DNA from: Dehalococcoidia bacterium
GTDB lineage: Bacteria > Chloroflexota > Dehalococcoidia > DSTF01 > JACRBR01
Direction of reading: 5' to 3'
Assembly (NCBI GenBank): GCA_021731085.1
Contig: JAKFYB010000039.1
Span: forward strand, 1 to 64,000
Length of the DNA stretch: 64,000 nucleotides
Shown: positions 58,957 through 64,000 of the stretch, one piece after another
Layout: each line of letters begins with the position of its first letter
How positions within the stretch are numbered: the stretch's first letter is position 1
The notes under the pieces: model-generated
Told to the model about the DNA's origin: nothing
The model's database searches: none
What the model saw: the letters and a program-made list of their open reading frames with translations, nothing else
Translations under genes and position numbers: made by a program

Positions 58957-59097
58957 CCCACGAAGCTAGCACACCGCGGCTGTTACGTGATCGTAAGGGA
59001 AAACCCTGATCTGTATCCGCCGTACACCTTTGGGTTCACCGATAGTGGCGTCATCCCGGCTGACGACGCCGGCAACACTTCAACGGAGGTATCAGTC

Positions 59098-59382
59098 ATG
59101 GGAATCATTGCATGGATTGTCGTGGGTCTCATCGGCGGTGTGATCGCGAAGATGATCGTGCCAGGCGACGACCCGGGTGGCGCCGGCCCAATCGGCATCG
59201 TCATTACTATCGTTCTGGGAATCGTCGGCGCCCTGCTCGGTGGTTTTCTCGCCGTCGCGATGGGCATTAGCAACGGGGTGGACGATTTCGATATCGGCAG
59301 CATCCTGCTGTCAATCGTCGGCGCCGTCATCATTCTCGTGGCGTACAAGGCGATCGCCGGTCGCGGTGGCCTCAACGCCTAG
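59098..59382 (+). CDS. GlsB/YeaQ/YmgE family membrane protein
   Basis: The 94-residue product has three membrane helices. WIVVGLIGGVIAKMIVPGDDPGGAGPIGIVITIVLGIVGALLGG contains the family's G-x-x-A-K-x-(I/L)-x-P-G and Gly-rich helix pattern, and a third helix lies at about 68-86. Family members are general stress-induced small membrane proteins of unknown biochemistry. GGAGG lies 10 bases upstream. A long hairpin follows. Confidence 0.85.
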   Translation: MGIIAWIVVGLIGGVIAKMIVPGDDPGGAGPIGIVITIVLGIVGALLGGFLAVAMGISNGVDDFDIGSILLSIVGAVIILVAYKAIAGRGGLNA

Positions 59383-59398
59383 CTAACAACCGAAGAGC

Positions 59399-59435
59399 AG
59401 CCGTGAACTCCGCCTACCAGGCGGAGTTCACGGCT
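59399..59435 (+). terminator. 16-bp perfect hairpin after glsB-like gene
   Basis: AGCCGTGAACTCCGCC and GGCGGAGTTCACGGCT form a perfect 16-bp stem with a 5-base loop (TACCA), 16 bases past the stop codon. No U-tract follows. Confidence 0.8.
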
Positions 59436-59489
59436 CTCGCTGGATGCATGGAGTTGAGCGCAGGACGCGCTCTTAGCGGAGGGAGCACG

Positions 59490-59945
59490 ATGCCCGCCAC
59501 CATCGCAGTTATCGACGACGACGCGCCGTTCATTCGTTTCATGGAGCGCGCACTGGCAACTATCGGCTACGATTGCCAGCCGATAACAACCTTCGACATC
59601 GATGATGCTGTACGCATCGTCGAGCAGGGCAATTTTGAAGCAGCCATCGTCGATGTGTTCATGTACAACCGCGCGTCGGGCTTCGCTTGTGTCGATGCGA
59701 TCCGCTCGCGATCTGCATGCGCCGACCTACCGCTCATCGTGGCGAGCGGCGCGCAGAACAAGATCGCCAGCCAGATGTCGCTTCTTCGCGATGCCGGGTG
59801 CGCCGCCCTCGCCAAGCCATTCGGACTGGACGACCTGGTGCGTGCTCTCGCCTCCGCGAAGGAACTGGCGCCAGTACGGACCGTCGTGGACGTGCCGCCA
59901 GCCGCGTTCCCGATATCGATCGCGCCGCGCGTACTCATCCAGTAA
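59490..59945 (+). CDS. Stand-alone response-regulator receiver protein
   Basis: The ~151-residue product is a single receiver domain: IAVIDDDAPFIRFMERAL with the acidic pair, phospho-acceptor Asp55 in AAIVDVFMYN, a Ser at LPLIVASGA and Lys in AALAKPFGLDDL. A short C-terminal tail (about 30 residues) lacks an output domain. ATG 59490 with CGGAGGGAG is preferred to the upstream start at 59403, which lies inside the hairpin. It is a single-domain regulator of CheY type and could be a signalling partner of the motility system, but no gene of that kind adjoins it. Confidence 0.85.
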   Translation: MPATIAVIDDDAPFIRFMERALATIGYDCQPITTFDIDDAVRIVEQGNFEAAIVDVFMYNRASGFACVDAIRSRSACADLPLIVASGAQNKIASQMSLLRDAGCAALAKPFGLDDLVRALASAKELAPVRTVVDVPPAAFPISIAPRVLIQ

Positions 59946-59998
59946 CGGCGGTGCGCGTAATTCTGGTAGCTGCGTAGCTTCAGCTCGCCAATAAAGAA

Positions 59999-60030
59999 AA
60001 GAGCCGCCATCGAAGTGATGGCGGCTCTTA
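59999..60030. terminator. Bidirectional rho-independent terminator
   Basis: AAGAGCCGCCATC and GATGGCGGCTCTT form a 13-bp stem with a 5-base loop between convergent genes. The right flank AGTTTT and the left flank with A-rich AATAAAGAAAA serve both directions. Confidence 0.88.
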
Positions 60031-60060
60031 GTTTTCGTGCATCGAGTCAGGCCAACGGCG

Positions 60061-61146
60061 TTACGGGAACGTGAGCACCGTACGCGCGACCTCGCCAGCC
60101 TTCATCGCCCGGAAGGCGTCGTTCACGTCCTCCAGCTTGCCCGTGCGACTGACCATCTTGTCGAGGTCGAGCCGCCCCTGAAGGTAGAGGTCGAGGTAGC
60201 GCGGCATGTCGAGTCGGAAGCGGTTCGAGCCCATCAGGCTGCCCTGCAACTTCTTCGCCCGAAGGAACTCGTAGCCATCGACCTCGACCTTCTGCCCGAC
60301 GGGGATCATGCCGATGACCGTCGCCGTGCCGCCGGCCGCGAGCGAGCGGAACGCCTGCTCCGCCGTCTGCTTCAGCCCGATCGCCTCGAACGCATACTCG
60401 ACGCCGCCGCCCGTGATGTCGATGATCGATGCCGCCGCATCCTTCGACGACGCGTCGATGACATGCGTGGCGCCCATCTCGCGCGCCATCGCGAGCTTGT
60501 TCTCCATCGTATCCACGGCGATGATCTGCCGCGCGCCCGCGAGCCGCGCGCCCTGGATCGCCGCGAGACCAACTCCGCCGCAGCCGAACACCGCGACCGA
60601 CGCGCCCGCGGGCACTTGCGCCGTGTTCAGTACCGCGCCGACCCCCGTCATCACGCCGCAGCCGACAAGCGCCGCCTTGTCGAACGGAATGTCCGGCCGG
60701 ATCTTCACGACGGCGTTTTCGTGCAACAGCATCTGTTCAGCGTAAGCGGCAAGATTCAACCCCTGGTGGATGGGCTCGCCGTTCTGCGAGATGCGAGGCT
60801 TGTCGTTTGGAGCCCGCCGCGTTGCCTCGCCGGAGCACAGGTACGGCCGGCCCGACGTACAGACTTCGCAGACGCCGCAGAACACGGACAGACACGCGAT
60901 GACGTGGTCGCCCGGCTGCACGTACGTCACCTGATCGCCGACCGCCTCAACGACGCCCGCAGGCTCGTGCCCGAGAATCGCCGGGTTGGCCATCGGGTAC
61001 AGGCCGTCCACGAAGTGCAGGTCGCTGTGGCAAACACCGACCGCCTTCGTGTTGACCAGGATCTCCCGCGGACCCGGCGCGTCGAGCTGCACGTCTTCGA
61101 TGTGGAGGGGCTGCTGCGGCCCCCGAAACACTGCTGCTTTCACCAT
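60061..61146 (-). CDS. Zinc-dependent alcohol dehydrogenase
   Basis: The ~361-residue product is a medium-chain dehydrogenase. Catalytic zinc ligands are Cys39 in GVCHSD, His60-Glu61 in LGHEPAG and a later Cys (VGCGVMTG). Structural zinc ligands are Cys90, 93, 96 and 104. The NAD-binding motif is VFGCGGVGLAAI, followed by IAVDTMENK with Asp for NAD. The GVEYAFEAIGLKQT block and the Ser/Thr-rich middle resemble formaldehyde/S-hydroxymethyl-mycothiol or aryl-alcohol dehydrogenases. The start at 61146 (MVKAAVF) is preferred; an open extension to 61185 lacks homology. Confidence 0.93.
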   Translation of the reverse strand: MVKAAVFRGPQQPLHIEDVQLDAPGPREILVNTKAVGVCHSDLHFVDGLYPMANPAILGHEPAGVVEAVGDQVTYVQPGDHVIACLSVFCGVCEVCTSGRPYLCSGEATRRAPNDKPRISQNGEPIHQGLNLAAYAEQMLLHENAVVKIRPDIPFDKAALVGCGVMTGVGAVLNTAQVPAGASVAVFGCGGVGLAAIQGARLAGARQIIAVDTMENKLAMAREMGATHVIDASSKDAAASIIDITGGGVEYAFEAIGLKQTAEQAFRSLAAGGTATVIGMIPVGQKVEVDGYEFLRAKKLQGSLMGSNRFRLDMPRYLDLYLQGRLDLDKMVSRTGKLEDVNDAFRAMKAGEVARTVLTFP

Positions 61147-61250
61147 GACAACACCTCTCAGTGGACGAGCTAAATGACGCCACATCGTACGTCTGCGCGC
61201 GGCCAGAGGATAGTGCCATTGGGAGTGACGAAATCGCAGCGCGGGCGACC

Positions 61251-61814
61251 TCAGCCGCCGCCTTCAGCAACATCGACGGCCTTCGCCAGTTCCTCGACCT
61301 TGACCGGCTGTTTCAGCTCTTCGTCGATGTCTTCTCTGTTCTCAATGCCGAGCTTCTCGTGGATGTCAGCGACCATCGCGATCAGGCGCGTGACCTCCTG
61401 CTCAGCGAGCATGTTCAGCTGGAGGTCGATGTGGCTGCGGCGGTCGGACTGCCGGGCTGCGCGATTCTGGCTTATCAGCACGAACGTCGACAGGAAGATC
61501 GCCTCCAGCGACACGATAATCGTTAGCAGACCGAATGGCGGTTCGTCGAAAGCCGGCAGCCCCAGCCATCCGGCGTTCCAGACGATCCAGCCGCCGAACC
61601 AGGCGACGTGCAGGAACACGAACAGCATGCTGCCGGCGAGCGCCGTGATCCCGTCCGCAGTGTGATCGCTCCAGCCCATACCGCCGCGATCCGCGTTCTC
61701 GATGCGGATGATGTCCTCGACGTTCTTCGAGACAACCTTCCCCGCATCGTGCGACGTAGCGCCGTTCGTAGATGCGGTAGACGCGCGCCGGGTCGTGCTG
61801 CCATGGAATCGCAT
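61251..61814 (-). CDS. DUF1003 membrane protein
   Basis: The ~187-residue product has the DUF1003 core at about 60-150: ADGITALAGSMLFVFLHVAWFGGWIVWN, then FDEPPFGLLTIIVSLEAIFLSTFVLISQNR. DRRSHIDLQLNMLAEQEVTRL follows, the family's membrane helix pair and signature. Function is unknown. The start at 61814 is supported by AGGAG upstream. The C-terminus is charged. Confidence 0.85.
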   Translation of the reverse strand: MRFHGSTTRRASTASTNGATSHDAGKVVSKNVEDIIRIENADRGGMGWSDHTADGITALAGSMLFVFLHVAWFGGWIVWNAGWLGLPAFDEPPFGLLTIIVSLEAIFLSTFVLISQNRAARQSDRRSHIDLQLNMLAEQEVTRLIAMVADIHEKLGIENREDIDEELKQPVKVEELAKAVDVAEGGG

Positions 61815-62010
61815 GTTGATCTCCTGCGAGCAATGTCGCATTCGGAAGACGCACGGATGTCATCGTCGACTCACCGCGTGTGACAGGTTTCTCGCAGTCT
61901 GGTACGCAGCGCCACCGCCAACCCTGCCAGGCGCGAGCGTACGATCTGGCACAGCCGTCCCCGGCTGTGAGTCGTCGGAGGCACCGAAGCGCGAAGGGAG
62001 GAGCGAACCA

Positions 62011-62484
62011 GTGTCCGATGCAGAACACAACTGCGACACTGCTCATATGCCAAACCCATCGCGCCCGTCAGCTTGGACCTGCCCCGCCTGTGGCCGCGAG
62101 TTCCGCCGCCAGAACCAGGGCCACAGCTGCGACCCCGCCATGTCCCTCGACGATCGCCTCGACACCCTCACACCCCTCCAGCGCGAGATCTGCGAAGCCA
62201 TCCTCGCCCGCCTGCCCGAAGTCGGCGATGTGCTGGTCGAGCCGGTGCGCGTCGGCTTCTTCCTCAAGCACGGCCGCACCTTTTCGTCCTTGCGCCTCCG
62301 CAAGTCCGGCATCCGCCTCCTCATCATGCTCCCGCGCACTCTCGACCACCCCCGCCTGACCTACTCCCGCTCGAGCCAGTCACCGACCCGCATCGCCCAC
62401 AGCACCACCCTCAAGTCCGCTACCGAGGTCGACGACGACGTCATGCGCTGGCTCGCGGAGTCCTACGCTTCGTCGGAGATGTAG
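62011..62484 (+). CDS. DUF5655-like protein with N-terminal zinc-ribbon motif
   Basis: The product is about 157 residues from GTG 62011 (GGGAGGAG upstream), or 145 from ATG 62047. WTCPACGREFRRQNQGHSC is a small zinc-ribbon segment (two Cys pairs or Cys/His). The DUF5655 core follows (VEPVRVGFFLKHGRTFSSLRLRKSGIRLLIMLPRTLDHPRL, then VDDDVMRWLAESYASSEM). These proteins are common and unassigned; the zinc segment suggests nucleic-acid or protein binding. Confidence 0.75.
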   Translation: MSDAEHNCDTAHMPNPSRPSAWTCPACGREFRRQNQGHSCDPAMSLDDRLDTLTPLQREICEAILARLPEVGDVLVEPVRVGFFLKHGRTFSSLRLRKSGIRLLIMLPRTLDHPRLTYSRSSQSPTRIAHSTTLKSATEVDDDVMRWLAESYASSEM

Positions 62485-62514
62485 CTACGGCGTTTGCCGC
62501 GTACAATGCCGCCA

Positions 62515-63339
62515 ATGTCAGACACTGAGCAGATCAAGCACGGCAACGCCTACAACATCTTCATCCTCGTCCTCACCGTGATGTCGCTCATCATCATGGT
62601 GCTGCTCCTGCTCCCCATCAACTCCGCGACAATCGATCTGCTGACGTTCTACGACAACTTCATTTGCGCGATCTTCCTGTTCGACTTCGCGACCAACCTG
62701 CTGAAGGCGCGGTCGAAGCGCGACTACTTCTTCCGGCAGGGAGGCTGGCTCGATCTGCTCGGATCGATCCCCTCCTTCCCGAACCCGATCCTCAAGTGGG
62801 CCGGCCTCCTCCGCATCGCGCGCCTCAGCCGGCTCGCTCGCATCTCGAAGCTCCTTCGCGGCCAACAGAAGAAAGAACTCATCGACGACGTCGTACAAAA
62901 TCGCGCGCAGTACGCTGGCTTCATTACCGTCCTGCTGACGATTCTCGTACTTGTCACGGCGAGCGTCCTCGTGCTGAACGCAGAGGCGCGATCCGAAAAT
63001 TCCAACATTCGCACCGGTTGGGACGCCTTCTGGTGGGCCTTTGTCACGATCACCACTGTCGGCTATGGCGATCGATTCCCCGTCACAGTGGTCGGCCGCA
63101 TCGGAGCGATGTTCGTAATGGTGATGGGCATCGGTATCATCGGCGCCCTCGCCAGCATCATGGCCAGCATCCTCGTCGGAGGCGTAGAGTCCGAGGAGGC
63201 ACCGGATGCTAGCCCGGACCTCGCTGCTGAACTCGCAGCCGTAAAGAGCGAATTGGCAGCGCTTCGAGCAGTGGTCGAGAGCATCGACAGCAAGCTGGCA
63301 GCCAGTGCGGGATCGGCAAAGGGCCCTCCAATCACGTAG
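62515..63339 (+). CDS. Voltage-gated-like potassium channel protein
   Basis: The 274-residue product has six predicted helices. Helix 4 is Arg-rich (LLRIARLSRLARISKLLRG, about 98-116) like a voltage sensor. TTVGYGD (180-186) is the K+ selectivity filter between helices 5 and 6. A C-terminal coiled coil (about 235-265: AAELAAVKSELAALRAVVESIDSKL) should hold the tetramer. Similar KvAP-like proteins are found in many bacteria. It starts 28 bases after the DUF5655-like gene on the same strand. Confidence 0.93.
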   Translation: MSDTEQIKHGNAYNIFILVLTVMSLIIMVLLLLPINSATIDLLTFYDNFICAIFLFDFATNLLKARSKRDYFFRQGGWLDLLGSIPSFPNPILKWAGLLRIARLSRLARISKLLRGQQKKELIDDVVQNRAQYAGFITVLLTILVLVTASVLVLNAEARSENSNIRTGWDAFWWAFVTITTVGYGDRFPVTVVGRIGAMFVMVMGIGIIGALASIMASILVGGVESEEAPDASPDLAAELAAVKSELAALRAVVESIDSKLAASAGSAKGPPIT

Positions 63340-63352
63340 CTATACTCGTTCT

Positions 63353-63850
63353 ATGAACGCCCCGCTCGCACAGGTATTCCGCTACAACAAGTGGGCGAAC
63401 GAACGCATCATCGACGCGTGTCGTTCTCTGCGCGACGACCAACTCGATGAAGTTGTATTCAGAGGCCCCGGCAGATCGATTCGTGAAACGCTGTTCCATG
63501 TCGTCACCGGCCAGTCCGACTTCCTCGCGCGACTCAAAGGAGAGGCGCAGGACCGAACAAAGCCGCAGGCATGGACCGGCTTCACAGCGCTCGAAGACCT
63601 CGCTGGAAACTCCAATGACGCGTTGATCGCCGCCGCCGAATCACTCACCGAAGACGCTGAAGTCATCGTCCCGTTCGCGGGCAAGCAGCCCGTATTCCCG
63701 ATCAGCTTCTTCCTCACGCACGCCTTCGCGCACGGTGCCCAACATCGCACCGAGATCGTGCTGATGCTCGAGAAACTCGAACTACCAGGCCCGAACCTCG
63801 ATGCGTGGGAATACGCCGCCGCCGCTGGTATGGGAGCCGAACAACAATGA
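63353..63850 (+). CDS. DinB-family protein
   Basis: The 165-residue four-helix product has the DinB metal-site pattern: an early His in SIRETLFHVVTGQSDFL, and a later His pair in HAFAHGAQHRTEIVLML. These proteins act as nickel/zinc-dependent thiol-transferases or have unknown functions. The last bases overlap the next start (ATGA), so the following monooxygenase is coupled to it. Confidence 0.88.
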   Translation: MNAPLAQVFRYNKWANERIIDACRSLRDDQLDEVVFRGPGRSIRETLFHVVTGQSDFLARLKGEAQDRTKPQAWTGFTALEDLAGNSNDALIAAAESLTEDAEVIVPFAGKQPVFPISFFLTHAFAHGAQHRTEIVLMLEKLELPGPNLDAWEYAAAAGMGAEQQ

Positions 63851-64000
63851 AGTACGGCTTCGTCCTCCCATCCGGCGATGCGCGCACAGCCGCAAACCTC
63901 ACCGTCGAACTCGAGAGAGCAGGCTGGGACGGCATCTTTCTCTGGGAGCCCGTCTGGGGTGTCGATGCTTGGGTCTCCCTCACAGCCTGCGCGATGGTCA
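63847..64000 (+). CDS. LLM-class flavin-dependent oxidoreductase, N-terminal part (partial)
   Basis: The ATG at 63847, which overlaps the DinB stop, opens MKYGFVLPSGDARTAANLTVELERAGWDGIFLWEP before the window ends. The short beta-alpha unit with a Gly-Trp-Asp-Gly turn is the first part of a luciferase-like TIM barrel. Only 51 residues are seen, so cofactor type is not predictable. Confidence 0.75.
   Translation, partial: MKYGFVLPSGDARTAANLTVELERAGWDGIFLWEPVWGVDAWVSLTACAMV

Overview
The window is a high-GC bacterial chromosome segment. It most resembles Chloroflexota, possibly a Dehalococcoidia-like free-living lineage. This rests on general features: many Thr/Pro-rich secreted proteins, luciferase-like flavin monooxygenases beside acyl-CoA enzymes, a DUF6328 protein, ECF sigma/anti-sigma pairs, Tad-like proteins, and above all a bacterial archaellum locus. 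No rRNA gene is present, so the placement is inferred.

Layout. 0-16 kb: the end of nadB, an ORF6N protein, small membrane proteins, a sigma/anti-sigma pair, TadE/TadG-like proteins, Thr/Pro-rich surface proteins, nadC, a P-loop kinase, a PhaC-type PHA synthase and a GNAT enzyme. Several families of dispersed palindromic repeats lie between these genes. 16-22 kb: a MarR regulator diverges from an apparent operon of two ferritin-like diiron proteins around a 2[4Fe-4S] ferredoxin, a cupin, a luciferase-like monooxygenase, an SDR and an alpha/beta hydrolase. 22-37 kb: acyl-CoA dehydrogenase, a caspase/CHAT-like lipoprotein, enoyl-CoA hydratase, a second luciferase-like enzyme, an XRE plus degenerate ImmA pair, a beta-lactamase-fold protein without its catalytic residues, dUTPase, tRNA-His, tRNA-Arg, an MFS exporter, a nitroreductase and an SGNH hydrolase.

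37.8-42.8 kb holds a surface-glycan cluster (acyltransferase, two methyltransferases, GT2, a multi-membrane glycosyltransferase). 42.9-55.7 kb is the centrepiece, an archaellum (archaeal-type rotating filament) locus. arlI and arlH run leftward. A membrane sensor, two tandem archaellins, an ArlD/E-like protein, ArlG-like, ArlF-like, ArlJ, an unknown 133-aa protein and an N-acetylmuramoyl-L-alanine amidase run rightward. The amidase, a peptidoglycan-cutting enzyme with no archaeal counterpart in such operons, suggests adaptation of the machine to a bacterial wall. Shared palindromic motifs lie in the two main intergenic control regions.

55.8-64 kb: SMP-30 lactonase, FAD oxidoreductase, PurU, GlsB-like protein, a stand-alone receiver, zinc alcohol dehydrogenase, DUF1003, DUF5655-like protein, a potassium-channel-like protein, DinB and the start of another luciferase-like enzyme. 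Coordinates and motifs come from reading the sequence. Family names are from memory of family signatures; no database search was run.
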